DNA from: Pedobacter sp. MR2016-24
Lineage (GTDB): Bacteria > Bacteroidota > Bacteroidia > Sphingobacteriales > Sphingobacteriaceae
DNA length: 64,000 nucleotides
Assembly (NCBI RefSeq): GCF_026239655.1
Contig: NZ_JAPIVO010000008.1
Span: 310,001 to 374,000, forward strand
Reading direction: 5' to 3'
Below, piece after piece: positions 17,943-27,528 of this stretch. Positions within the stretch are counted from its first letter, which is position 1. Every line of letters starts with the position of its first letter. The position numbers and the translations under genes are program-made. Under the pieces are notes generated by a model. It was not told the DNA's origin. It was given only the letters and a program-made list of their open reading frames with translations, and ran no database searches.

Positions 17943-19190
17943 TTATACCTTTGAGGCTTCTAAAGCCTGACGGAAATCTTCAATTAAATCTGCGGAGTCT
18001 TCAATACCTATCGACAAACGGATCATCGAATCCGGTATCCCCATTTCTGCTCTGCGTTCTGCACCCAATTCAAAGAAAATCGTATGTGCAACAGGAATAG
18101 CCAATGTCCTGGTATCCCCCAGATTACTTGATTTCACCACCAATTGTAAACGGTTCAGGAATGCGAAACAATCCACGCTTTCATCCAGTGCAAAACTCAT
18201 TAAACCACCAAAACGATGAAATAAAGCTGAGGCTGTTGCATGTTGAGGGTGACTCTCCAACCCAGGATAATACACCTTACTGATTAATGGATGATTTTCC
18301 AGAAAGGCGGATAATTCTCCCGCATTGCTGCATGCACGATCCAGCCTTAACGCAATAGTTTCTGCACCCACGGCAATCGTATGTGCGGCTTCAGGAGATA
18401 TAGTACCACCTCCGTCACGTAAACCCCTTTTTCTAATCTGGGTCATCCCCAGCATTTCCGGGCGAATTTGTTCACGTAAAATCGGCGCTATATTTGGGAA
18501 ATTTACCCAGTTGAGCAATCCTGTATCAGTTACACTACCGCCTAATGCATCTCCATGGCCACCGATATATTTCGTCAACGAATTGATTACCAGACTCGCT
18601 TTAACCGAAACCGGCTTAAAGATATAAGGCGAGGTCATGGTATTGTCCACTACATAAACCAGGTTTTTAGCTGCACAAAATTCACCTATATTGACCAGAT
18701 CAGCCACCTGCGTTGCCGGGTTAGCTATGGTTTCAACAAATACCATTCTGGTATTTTCCTGATAAACATTCTTTATATTTTCGACATCAGTAGCATCTAC
18801 ATAAGAAATATCAAGGCCAAGATCCATGAAAGTCTGCATGATACTTCTTGTATTTCCAAACAGATAAGAGCTGGCAATAATATGATCACCTTCTTTCATC
18901 AGCGCTAATACCGTTGCTGAAATAGCTGCCATCCCGGTTGAAAAAGCAACAGTAGCCATTCCCTCTTCCATTTGCGTAACTTTATGTTCTAAAGCAGTCA
19001 CTGTAGGATTTCCCTGACGTGAATAGGCATAACCTTTGGCTTTATTCTGAAATACGTTTACTAATCCCTGAACGTCATCATATCCCCAGGTTACTGCAGT
19101 ATGAATAGGTTGATGCAAAGCTCCGAATTCTGGTTTCAAAAGTCGGTCTGAATGTAGAATGGTTGTTGTAAATCCTTTTTTATCGCTCAT
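17943..19190 (-). CDS. Cys/Met-metabolism PLP enzyme (methionine gamma-lyase / cystathionine gamma-synthase family)
   Basis: Cytosolic PLP enzyme acting on sulfur amino acids; 415 residues, normal for the family. Seen: YSRQGNPTVTALE (substrate/PLP phosphate region), STGMAAI, Asp182 in VVDNT, and the PLP lysine Lys207 in NSLTKYIGGHGD. Family members include methionine gamma-lyase, cystathionine gamma-lyase/synthase and O-acetylhomoserine sulfhydrylase. The sequence alone does not settle which. It is the last gene after the LytTR regulator (23-bp gap), in a block with a secreted protease and SusCD importer. That suggests a role in using peptide-derived methionine or cysteine, which is inference. 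Confidence 0.9.
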   Translation of the reverse strand: MSDKKGFTTTILHSDRLLKPEFGALHQPIHTAVTWGYDDVQGLVNVFQNKAKGYAYSRQGNPTVTALEHKVTQMEEGMATVAFSTGMAAISATVLALMKEGDHIIASSYLFGNTRSIMQTFMDLGLDISYVDATDVENIKNVYQENTRMVFVETIANPATQVADLVNIGEFCAAKNLVYVVDNTMTSPYIFKPVSVKASLVINSLTKYIGGHGDALGGSVTDTGLLNWVNFPNIAPILREQIRPEMLGMTQIRKRGLRDGGGTISPEAAHTIAVGAETIALRLDRACSNAGELSAFLENHPLISKVYYPGLESHPQHATASALFHRFGGLMSFALDESVDCFAFLNRLQLVVKSSNLGDTRTLAIPVAHTIFFELGAERRAEMGIPDSMIRLSIGIEDSADLIEDFRQALEASKV

Positions 19191-19213
19191 TATTAAATTT
19201 ATATTTTCTTTTA

Positions 19214-19966
19214 TTACTGATTAAGCCATTGTTTGAATGCCTCCGCCCGCTCTTCACTCACTACTACTTCCACATCTATCGGCTGATAAAGCAGATTTAT
19301 TCTCACCCGATTGCGGGAAAGTTTATACATTTCTTTGATGGCATTGATATGGATGATAAACTTACGGTTGATCCTGAAAAAGGCAGCGGTATCCAGTTTA
19401 GGTTCGAGACTGCCTATTGTTTCTTCAATGATATAATGCTGATCATCTTTAGTGACCAGAAACAGGTATTTATCATCGGCCATAAAATAAGCGACTTCTT
19501 CTGAGGGAACTGTTTTAATCAGCTTGCCTGCCTTTACCATAAACCTGTTACGGATCTTATGCGCCACTTCTTCATTATCCGGGATAAACTGCTTCGGCAT
19601 GACCGGTCCCGGTTTTCTGATATTGCTGAGCTTTTGCAAAGCGGCTCTTACATCTTCTTCATCGAAGGGTTTCAGCAGATAGTCGATCCCCTGATTTTTA
19701 AAAGCCTTTAAGGTATATTGATCATAAGCGGTTGTAAATATCACCGGACTGCTTACTGTGATTTGCTGAAAGATCTGAAAGCTTTCCCCATCACCTAAGT
19801 GAATATCCATAAAAAGCAGGTCGGCCGTATGCTGCTGCAACCAATTCACCGCAGCTTCTACCGTACCTAATACTGCCAGGATCTGTATTTTCGGATTAAT
19901 GTGCACGAGCATATTCTGCAGTGTGGTTGCTGCAAGTTCTTCGTCCTCAATAATCAATACATTCAT
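19214..19966 (-). CDS. LytTR-family response regulator
   Basis: DNA-binding response regulator, 250 residues. I use the ATG at 19966, where the receiver begins as MNVLIIEDEE; the longer frame adds 29 residues with no domain value. The receiver has acidic pair Glu7/Asp8, phospho-acceptor Asp54 in LLFMDIHLGDG and Lys in LLKPF. The LytTR domain spans about 145-250 (FFRINRKFIIHINAI). The likely cognate kinase is the LytS-type protein at 27529-29106, the only His_kinase-family sensor in the block. Three genes separate them. Confidence 0.93.
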   Translation of the reverse strand: MNVLIIEDEELAATTLQNMLVHINPKIQILAVLGTVEAAVNWLQQHTADLLFMDIHLGDGESFQIFQQITVSSPVIFTTAYDQYTLKAFKNQGIDYLLKPFDEEDVRAALQKLSNIRKPGPVMPKQFIPDNEEVAHKIRNRFMVKAGKLIKTVPSEEVAYFMADDKYLFLVTKDDQHYIIEETIGSLEPKLDTAAFFRINRKFIIHINAIKEMYKLSRNRVRINLLYQPIDVEVVVSEERAEAFKQWLNQ

Positions 19967-20071
19967 GGTGTGTGGTTTGCCCGTAAATGTAAAAAAAAAC
20001 TCCGGCCTAAAAAATGGCAGGAGTTTTAACTTTATTGGTTTATCATCCATCAAGTCTTCAGGTTGTACCCA

Positions 20072-21397
20072 TTATTGAAGATTCGGATTGTTTGCGATGG
20101 CCGATTTCGGGAAGCGCAAGGTATATCTTGGATCGTTTTGCTGTAGCGTAAAATCTTCTCCGCCCACATTGTGGGTGATCGAAGGCTGACCATAACGTCT
20201 CAGGTCATACCAGCGGTGACCTTCCAAAGCCAGCTCTCTTTCTCTTTCTGCAATAATTTCCTGTAATAGTGCTGCTGAACCCAAAGCTGAAATTCTGGCT
20301 CGTTCTGTAGCAAAGTACGCAGGTTTAAGACGTTTTGCTTTTAAGTCCAGTAAACTTTGCAGTGCAAGAGGGGTATTGCCCGATTGCAAAGCAGCTTCTG
20401 ACTGGATCAGGTATAATTCGCCTGTTCTGAAAGAAACTTTTAATGCAATTGACTCACCTTTCAAAGACACATAGTCACCTCCGGATTTACTGAAGTAAAG
20501 CGGGAAACGTAAGTCATTCGCCTGGTTATAAATGCCCAGCAAATGATCAGAGATGTAAGAAGAATTACTAACTGTAGGATTATTTGTTCTTTCCAGGTTC
20601 ATTACACTTTCTTTCGAAAGATAGTTAGCAGGAATTATAGCCCCGGCTGTATTTAAGTCTTCCAAAGTGCTGTTCAATGCCAATGCCTGTTGTGCAGCAG
20701 CCAGTGAGCTTGCCCATTCTCCCCTGTACTCATAAACTCTTGCAGCAAATGCCAGGGCAGCAACTTTTGTGAAACGGTAATTTTTACCTGCTTCAAAAGT
20801 TGTTACGTTCAGGAATTTCTGTCCTTCTGCAATATCAGCTAATACTTGTGTATAAACCTCTTCAATAGTTGAAAGTGAGTAATTTTGTTCCAAATCAAGT
20901 TTCAGCGATAAAGCAATACCACGATCAGTTGATGCAGTTGCTTTGTTATATGGTTTAGCATACAGGTTCAACAGTTCAAAGTGACTATATGCACGAAGTA
21001 AATAAGCCTCCCCTTTCATCTGATCTGTCTCTGCATTTTTACCTGCAGCAGATTCGATATTTGCAATCACTTCATTTGCATAGAATATAGTTTTGTAAAA
21101 GGCATTATACTGAAAGTCTGCAGTGACAGCATCAGGGTTACTATCATTCCATCTGGCAATATCACGAAGGCTGGAATAGTCAAAGCCATACTCATCCAAT
21201 ATTACCTCATCTGTGCGCAAAGCGAGCAAAGATTTATGCTGCGGAAACCCTGAATAGGCAGAAGTCATCAAAGCTCTGTAATCTGCTACAGTTTTAGGAA
21301 TCACTCTTCCTACCGGTTCTATATCTAAATATTTTTTACAGCTGCCTAATGTTAGTAAAACCAACAATACAGCGGATAATTGTATAATCTTCTTCAT
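20072..21397 (-). CDS. SusD/RagB-family surface lipoprotein
   Basis: Binding partner of the SusC encoded directly upstream. I start at the ATG at 21397, giving MKKIIQLSAV and a lipobox LTLGSC; an upstream ATG (21421) would overlap the SusC stop and push the signal inward. The 441 residues include the SusD markers LRAYSHFELLNLYAKPY and ERELALEGHRWYDLRRYG. The ligand may be a peptide or glycopeptide because a secreted metalloprotease is in the same run, but this is inference. Confidence 0.94.
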   Translation of the reverse strand: MKKIIQLSAVLLVLLTLGSCKKYLDIEPVGRVIPKTVADYRALMTSAYSGFPQHKSLLALRTDEVILDEYGFDYSSLRDIARWNDSNPDAVTADFQYNAFYKTIFYANEVIANIESAAGKNAETDQMKGEAYLLRAYSHFELLNLYAKPYNKATASTDRGIALSLKLDLEQNYSLSTIEEVYTQVLADIAEGQKFLNVTTFEAGKNYRFTKVAALAFAARVYEYRGEWASSLAAAQQALALNSTLEDLNTAGAIIPANYLSKESVMNLERTNNPTVSNSSYISDHLLGIYNQANDLRFPLYFSKSGGDYVSLKGESIALKVSFRTGELYLIQSEAALQSGNTPLALQSLLDLKAKRLKPAYFATERARISALGSAALLQEIIAERERELALEGHRWYDLRRYGQPSITHNVGGEDFTLQQNDPRYTLRFPKSAIANNPNLQ

Positions 21398-21407
21398 TTG
21401 AATAATC

Positions 21408-24400
21408 TTAAAATGTTGCATTTAAACCAAAAGAGATACTTCTAGTGATAGGTTGTGCGTAGATATTACCATAAGTTTCAGGATCAAAATATCCTTTATA
21501 ATCACCACCCAAAACGAAAAGATTTCTGCCTTCAACACTAAATCTCAAGGTATTCGCTTTTATCTTTTTAGCAATTCCTGAAGGTAGTGTATAACCTAAA
21601 CGAATACTGTTGATACGGACATAACTTATTTTCTTTGCAAAAATATCAAGATTTTGATACGAACGGCCTGGGTCATTATCACTTAAAAAGTTAAAAGCCA
21701 TCCACCTACTGCCATCACCAGTATCTTTACCAATAATCTGAGGCAAAGTTGAACCTGTATTTTCAGGTGTCCATGCATTGAGAATATCTCTTGAATAATT
21801 CTGACCGCGATCTACTGTAGCAGGCCCATATATAGGCGCACTGGTTACCATTTGGTCAAGGTTAAAAATAGCTGTAACAGCCAAATCAATATTTTTATAA
21901 CGGAAACGGTTAGTTAAACCTCCAGTGTATTTAGGATCTCTATCACCCGCATAGGTATATAAGTCTCTGTATTCTGCTGCAGAAAGCGCGCTTTCTGATG
22001 CCTCACCAGGAAAAAAATCGGCATATGGATCATACAACTTGTAGAAATCTTCATAAGATACTGTTTTACCATCCTTTACAAACTGAGGAATACCATTTGC
22101 ATCCAACCCTGCGGTTTTGAGTACAAATAACGCATTTACCGGATAACCTGCCCTTGAAGGATTATATTGATTTACCTTTGGTTCTTCTTTAATGACTTTG
22201 CTTTTGTTATGTGCAATGTTAAAGTCTGTTGACCAGGTAAATTGTTTTGTATTGATATTTCTTGTTGAGATGGTGAGCTCTAATCCTTTATTTTTAACTT
22301 GTGCAAAGTTCGCATTAGTAAAATCAAATCCCGTTTCTAAACCTAAAGCCTGTAAACCAATTAAGTCAACACTGTTCCTATTGTAATAATCAAAAGTAAC
22401 CTGCACAACATTATTAAATAATCCTAAGTCTAAACCAGCATTAAATGTAGACGTTTTCTCCCAGCGTAATTTGTTATTCGGTGGGCTGGTTACTGAGATT
22501 AAATCTTCATTTGGTCCTGGTAATATTGCACCTGTTCCATAAGTACCTACAACAAAAGGGGAAGTATTTTTATCGATGTTACCCTGAATACCGTAAGAAG
22601 TACGGACACGTAAATTAGAGATCGTTTTGATATTTTTTATAAAATCTTCTTCGCTTACATTCCATGCCGCTGATGCAGAATAAATAGGCAGGTATTTATA
22701 CTTAGGGTCTACACCAAATAGATCTGATCCGTCATAACGGATACTTCCATAAGCAGTGTATTTCCTATCATAAGTATATGACAATGTACCGTACATAGAA
22801 GCAAAGGCATTCGTCACCATTCCTTTTTGATAGGTACGATATTTAGTATTGTTAATTTCGCTTGAATTAGCAGGGTAAGCGATAGTTTGACTTGTTAAAG
22901 TTCGCTCATTGAAACCGAATGCCTGAGTAAATAAATCTTCATTGTTATTCCTTCTCAATTCACTCCCAACATTTGCCTCGATCTCATGTTTATCGCTGAT
23001 GACTTTTTTGTATTCCATTAACGTTTTCCAGTTATACTGGAAAAAAGAAGTCTCCTGATTTTGGATAATTCCACCGGCAGGAAGAAAGAATTCATATTTT
23101 TTAGTAGCAGAGTTATAATATCTTGTTCCTTGCCTGAATTTACGCTGATAATAAGAATCTACACCCGCGTATTTTTCTGAACTTGTTTCTTCAAACTGCA
23201 AGCCTAGTTCAGTATGAAAATTCAGGTCTTTATATATTTTGTAATCCGCGCTCAATATACTTTTCACACTTTTATTGCCCAAAGTATACCTTGTATTATT
23301 CCGTTCTTCGATAATATTGTAAGGTAAATATACGTCGCCATTGTCCGCTCCCAGAATATCCGGATCATATGCATAATTACCATTCGCATCTCTTACCGTC
23401 TGATAAGGATTTACATTTCTCGAATAAGTAGATGGATTAGTAAAAGCAGAAGTTTCGGTAAGGTAGTTCTTACGCTCTGTTTTTGAAGCAAATACTGCCG
23501 CACCAAACTTCAGCTTATCTGAAATATTGTAATCTGTTTTTAACGTCATGTTGTAACGTTCCAGACCTGTACCGATAGTTGTACCTTTTTCATTATAATA
23601 ACCACCAGAGAAATAATAAGTCGCCTGATCGTTCCCACCAGAAAGGCTTAAAGTATATTGCTGGTTCAATGCAGTCTGATATAATTCCTTGCCCCAGTCT
23701 GTATTGTTCTGACGTAAACCATTAATCGCTTGTTGTGTGGCTGAACTCAATCCACCGAAACCACTGGTTCTGTAAGTATTCAGTTCATTATTTGCATTTA
23801 AGATTCTGGTTACGCCGCCTTGTCCGTCACGGTAAGTTAAATCTGGTCTTGAGATTAACCCCAGTTCAAAGTCGACCTTCTCATTTGAATTCATCAGATT
23901 CAGCTTGTCGAAATCAGGTCGCTGCGCAATAAAAGTATTGGCGTTGAAACTGATCGCAACCGGTCCTTTTTTACCTCTTTTTGTGGTCACTACAATAACA
24001 CCATTTGCTGCTCTTGCACCATAAATAGCTGTTGCTGCCGCATCTTTCAGGATAGTAATATCCGCGATATCATCAGGATTCAAACCCGCAATCGGCAAGT
24101 TGCGCAGCTGATCCAGCGCTTCCTTATCATAGATATTTGGCAGGTTCGTTCCTTCCAAAGGAATACCGTCCAATACCCATAAAGGATCCTGACCCCCATT
24201 TAATGAAACTGTACCACGGATACGGATCTTAGGTGCAGATGATGGCCCTCCGCTTAAACTGGTAACCGATACACCGGCAACCTGCCCTTCCAGCAACTGG
24301 TCAATTCCTGAAACACCCGCCTGACGGATTTTCTCATAATCAACTACAGCAATGGAAGTGGTATTTTTACGCTTGGCAGTCGTGGTATAACCATTCACAA

Positions 24401-24761
24401 TTACCTCACCTAAATTATTGTCATTGCTTTGAAGTGATACCGTAATATTCGTTTTATTGATCACATTAACCAGCACTGAATTATATCCGAGATAACTGAC
24501 GCGGATATTCTGCGTACCTTCAGGTACTGTTAAACTGAATTTACCAGCAGTATTGGTTACTGTTCCAATTGCGCTGTTCTGAATTACACCGGGTACACCA
24601 GTCTGCTCCCCTATGGTTGATTTGTCAACATATACGGAAGCTCCCGGTATGGGTTTTCCACCAGCATCCAAGACCTGCCCGGTAATGGTTGACTGATTCT
24701 GGCTATATCCTGAAAAGCCAAGGCCAAACAGAAAAAGCATTAAAAGTAAAAGTTTATTCAT
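21408..24761 (-). CDS. SusC/RagA-family TonB-dependent receptor
   Basis: Outer-membrane importer paired with the SusD at 20072-21397. The 1117 residues contain a signal peptide (to about 20), a CarboxypepD_reg-like domain that is longer than usual (about 24-110, IRVSYLGYN), the marker VIVNGYTTTAKRKNTTS, a plug with VRIRG-like IRIRGTVSLNGG and YGARAANGVIVVTTKRG, and a barrel ending SFGLNATF. No STN domain. It is 30 bp downstream of the metalloprotease gene and clearly cotranscribed with it. Confidence 0.95.
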   Translation of the reverse strand: MNKLLLLMLFLFGLGFSGYSQNQSTITGQVLDAGGKPIPGASVYVDKSTIGEQTGVPGVIQNSAIGTVTNTAGKFSLTVPEGTQNIRVSYLGYNSVLVNVINKTNITVSLQSNDNNLGEVIVNGYTTTAKRKNTTSIAVVDYEKIRQAGVSGIDQLLEGQVAGVSVTSLSGGPSSAPKIRIRGTVSLNGGQDPLWVLDGIPLEGTNLPNIYDKEALDQLRNLPIAGLNPDDIADITILKDAAATAIYGARAANGVIVVTTKRGKKGPVAISFNANTFIAQRPDFDKLNLMNSNEKVDFELGLISRPDLTYRDGQGGVTRILNANNELNTYRTSGFGGLSSATQQAINGLRQNNTDWGKELYQTALNQQYTLSLSGGNDQATYYFSGGYYNEKGTTIGTGLERYNMTLKTDYNISDKLKFGAAVFASKTERKNYLTETSAFTNPSTYSRNVNPYQTVRDANGNYAYDPDILGADNGDVYLPYNIIEERNNTRYTLGNKSVKSILSADYKIYKDLNFHTELGLQFEETSSEKYAGVDSYYQRKFRQGTRYYNSATKKYEFFLPAGGIIQNQETSFFQYNWKTLMEYKKVISDKHEIEANVGSELRRNNNEDLFTQAFGFNERTLTSQTIAYPANSSEINNTKYRTYQKGMVTNAFASMYGTLSYTYDRKYTAYGSIRYDGSDLFGVDPKYKYLPIYSASAAWNVSEEDFIKNIKTISNLRVRTSYGIQGNIDKNTSPFVVGTYGTGAILPGPNEDLISVTSPPNNKLRWEKTSTFNAGLDLGLFNNVVQVTFDYYNRNSVDLIGLQALGLETGFDFTNANFAQVKNKGLELTISTRNINTKQFTWSTDFNIAHNKSKVIKEEPKVNQYNPSRAGYPVNALFVLKTAGLDANGIPQFVKDGKTVSYEDFYKLYDPYADFFPGEASESALSAAEYRDLYTYAGDRDPKYTGGLTNRFRYKNIDLAVTAIFNLDQMVTSAPIYGPATVDRGQNYSRDILNAWTPENTGSTLPQIIGKDTGDGSRWMAFNFLSDNDPGRSYQNLDIFAKKISYVRINSIRLGYTLPSGIAKKIKANTLRFSVEGRNLFVLGGDYKGYFDPETYGNIYAQPITRSISFGLNATF

Positions 24762-24791
24762 TTGTGTATAGTTTAGTTGGGTTATGATATT

Positions 24792-27449
24792 TTAATTAAT
24801 TCTAAGACTTTGACGGATTCTAAGAATCAGGTCTTCATAATGACTTTTCGTCGCCTGATCTCCATTGTTTTTGTGTTTCTCCAACAGGGCTACAATCCGT
24901 AATAACTCTCCGCGTTTAGCAGATGCTACATCAGATGTACGACTCATTGATGTCACGTAGATGTTTCTCAGTGTTATAGTAGGGTTATCCATCTTTTCTA
25001 AACCTTTATCCAGCCCCAGATCACATGTTTGCGGAAGATTCATTAATGCAGCAGGCTGCAATGATTTTTTAGTCACCTTGTCCAGCATTTTATCAGTGCT
25101 TACGAGTAAAACATCAACATAGTTCTGCTGTAACATCCTGTCTGTAATAGATAGCTGGCGACCTTTTAAGGTTTGTGCAAATACGGAATTCCTCACATCA
25201 TTTAACAATGTTGCTACTGTAAAGACCTTTTCTTTGTCCTCCATCAATTCCATCTCGAACATTCTTAACAAGCGCTCTTCACTCATCAGACTGTAGAGCA
25301 AACCGTATTGAAATTCGCGGCGCAAATTGTATGGTGCATATTCAAAAGGACCAAGAGGAGTATCTTTAATAGGGAAGGTTTTTTGTAGCAATGCTTTATC
25401 AAATAACCAATCCGGCATCGTAAATACCTGGTCTTTGATATAATCCAGCGCACCTTGCTGTACAGCTACAGGAACTGGTGTATACGTATTCTTGCGATCG
25501 CCGCTTACAGGATTTTCAAGGTAGTAACCACCAATGTTTGCAGTTACGTGCTCTGCATAAGTTTGCCACTGTCCTAAAGCAGCCATGTACAACTTGCCCG
25601 TTTGGTAATAATCTTCGCCATCTTTGGCCGACCAGTCCGCTATCTGTGGAATCAAACGTTTCAGGTTCGCTAGTCCGTAGCGACTTGCTTTAACCGCATC
25701 ATCTCCCAGATCTTCAGATTGCGCTCTTGGATCAACGATATTCATGGAGCTCTGCTGCTCGCCATAATGGTATAAAGGATCGTTTTCGTGCAATTTGATC
25801 CAGCTTTTCAGCAACGGCAACTCATCGTGTGCATCTGCAACGTCTAACCAGCGATAACCCCAGGCGATTGCATATTTATCATATACACCAATCTGAGGAG
25901 TAATATTAGTTACTTTATCTTCCGGCTGCGCTACATAGTTGAAACGGGCATAATCCATAATTGAAGATGCCGTACCACCCATCCTGTTTGTAAAAGCAGG
26001 AGAACGTAAAGAATCAACCGGGAAAGAAGTGGAAGCACCCATATTGTGCTTTAAACCCAATGTATGACCAATCTCATGCGAAGAAACGAAACGGATGGCA
26101 TGTCCCATTCTATCGTCGCTCAGTTTATTTGACCTTGCTCCTGTATCAATTACACCCGTCTGCACGCGCATCCAGGATTGCAAAGAGGTCATCACATTAT
26201 GCCACCAGATCACATCAGACTCAAGAATTTCGCCGGAACGCGGATCTACCACCGCCGGCCCCATGGCATTGGATTTCGGCGATGCGGCATAGGTAATTTC
26301 TGAATAACGCACATCATCACCATCGTAATCAGCCGTATCCCTAACTTCTCTTGCCTGAATTGCATTTTTAAAACCCGCTTGTTCAAAAGCCTTTTGCCAG
26401 TCTACCACACCCGCAATAATCTGTTTTCTCCATTGTGGAGGTGTTGCCGGATCTATATAAAATATAATAGGCTTTACAGGCTCTACCAGTTCACCTTTCA
26501 GGTAACGCGCACGATCTGCTGCTTTAGGTTCCATCCTCCAGCGGGTAACCAGTTCCCTGCTTTCCATTTTATGCTGAGCATCAGAAAAATACCATCTGGG
26601 TGTACTAAAAAAGCCCACTCTGTTATCCGCGAAACGTGGTTTCATTGGAATTTCCGGCAACAGTAACAGGTTAGTGGTTACCGCAACGCTGATCGGGATG
26701 CTGCTTTGTCCTTCAGTAACCCTGGTACTTAACAGGGCGCGAACTACTATATTCTGAGGAAAACTTTTAATGCGTTCTATGGAAGATAAAGATGTTTTGG
26801 CAGATGTACCCAGGCCGATATCAGTAAATACATCATTGAAACTCTTCTCTGTACCATCAAAAACTTTATTCATCTTGATCACCACCGCGGATGAATCCGG
26901 CGAATAGGCTTCTATTTTGAAAGATTCGATTACAGATCCGGTAAAGTTATCATTTACTGAACGGGTAATCGCATCACCCACAACAGATTCTATCTGTGGC
27001 ACAATGGTTTTAACCCAGACCGTACCGGCCAGTTTGTTTCTTGAGAAGCGGATCACTTTGTTTTCAAAGTTCATCCCTTTATTCAAGCCCGATTCGTTTA
27101 ATGCCATTGGCACTGAGGAGATCTTGTTAACAAGCAGAAAATCTTTATTCATCAGGGCCAGAGGCACTTCGAAATAGTAATCCGTCTCTACCTGATGGAC
27201 TTTAAACAAGCCTTTAACAGTTGTTGCTTTTTTTAATAAATCAGCATAACTTTTCAGCGACTTGGTTTTGGAGCTATCGGCACCTTTTTTAAGACTATCA
27301 GTAACTTTTTTTCTTACAGCATCTGCTACTGTTTTTTTATGCGCAGGCTTTGGTAATTTTTTAGGGATTTGAGCAAATCCATTCACACCAAATAAAAACA
27401 AGAAAAATGCAGTAGAAGCAATTTTCAAAACTTTTTTATTCAAAATCAT
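24792..27449 (-). CDS. secreted zinc metalloprotease (DUF5117/DUF4953, metzincin-like)
   Basis: Probable periplasmic or surface peptidase, 885 residues. It has a signal peptide (to about 27), a Lys-rich linker, a DUF5117-like N-terminal half, and the extended zinc motif HEIGHTLGLKH with ligands His458, His462 and His468 and catalytic Glu459. A downstream SIMDYARFN gives the metzincin-style Met-turn. Upstream gene is the LytS-type kinase (79-bp gap), downstream is SusC (30 bp). Family members commonly travel with SusCD pairs. The start region carries a 13-bp tandem duplication that also duplicates the start codon. Confidence 0.88.
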   Translation of the reverse strand: MILNKKVLKIASTAFFLFLFGVNGFAQIPKKLPKPAHKKTVADAVRKKVTDSLKKGADSSKTKSLKSYADLLKKATTVKGLFKVHQVETDYYFEVPLALMNKDFLLVNKISSVPMALNESGLNKGMNFENKVIRFSRNKLAGTVWVKTIVPQIESVVGDAITRSVNDNFTGSVIESFKIEAYSPDSSAVVIKMNKVFDGTEKSFNDVFTDIGLGTSAKTSLSSIERIKSFPQNIVVRALLSTRVTEGQSSIPISVAVTTNLLLLPEIPMKPRFADNRVGFFSTPRWYFSDAQHKMESRELVTRWRMEPKAADRARYLKGELVEPVKPIIFYIDPATPPQWRKQIIAGVVDWQKAFEQAGFKNAIQAREVRDTADYDGDDVRYSEITYAASPKSNAMGPAVVDPRSGEILESDVIWWHNVMTSLQSWMRVQTGVIDTGARSNKLSDDRMGHAIRFVSSHEIGHTLGLKHNMGASTSFPVDSLRSPAFTNRMGGTASSIMDYARFNYVAQPEDKVTNITPQIGVYDKYAIAWGYRWLDVADAHDELPLLKSWIKLHENDPLYHYGEQQSSMNIVDPRAQSEDLGDDAVKASRYGLANLKRLIPQIADWSAKDGEDYYQTGKLYMAALGQWQTYAEHVTANIGGYYLENPVSGDRKNTYTPVPVAVQQGALDYIKDQVFTMPDWLFDKALLQKTFPIKDTPLGPFEYAPYNLRREFQYGLLYSLMSEERLLRMFEMELMEDKEKVFTVATLLNDVRNSVFAQTLKGRQLSITDRMLQQNYVDVLLVSTDKMLDKVTKKSLQPAALMNLPQTCDLGLDKGLEKMDNPTITLRNIYVTSMSRTSDVASAKRGELLRIVALLEKHKNNGDQATKSHYEDLILRIRQSLRIN

Positions 27450-27466
27450 GCTACAAAATCATGCTT
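27441..27466. repeat. 13-bp tandem duplication at the metalloprotease start
   Basis: CAAAATCATGCTA (27441-27453) is followed directly by CAAAATCATGCTT (27454-27466), 12 of 13 identical. On the minus strand each copy holds ATGATTTTG, so the start codon and first codons are present twice. Confidence 0.95.
27451..27462 (-). other. three-codon mini-ORF (Met-Ile-Leu-stop) before the metalloprotease
   Basis: The upstream copy of the duplication reads ATG ATT TTG TAG. Its stop codon ends one base before the true ATG at 27449. The peptide is the same as the first three residues of the protease. It could reduce or couple initiation; no evidence that it is translated. Confidence 0.4.
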
Positions 27467-27528
27467 AGTTGGCATATTTTAAAATTACTCAACGCCAAAC
27501 AGCAGCTTTTTGAGGTGAAAGCGCAGTT

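Noticed and set aside
19967..20053. N-terminal extension of the LytTR regulator
   Set aside because: The 29 extra residues precede a perfect receiver start (MNVLIIEDEE) and carry no domain; the ATG at 19966 is preferred.
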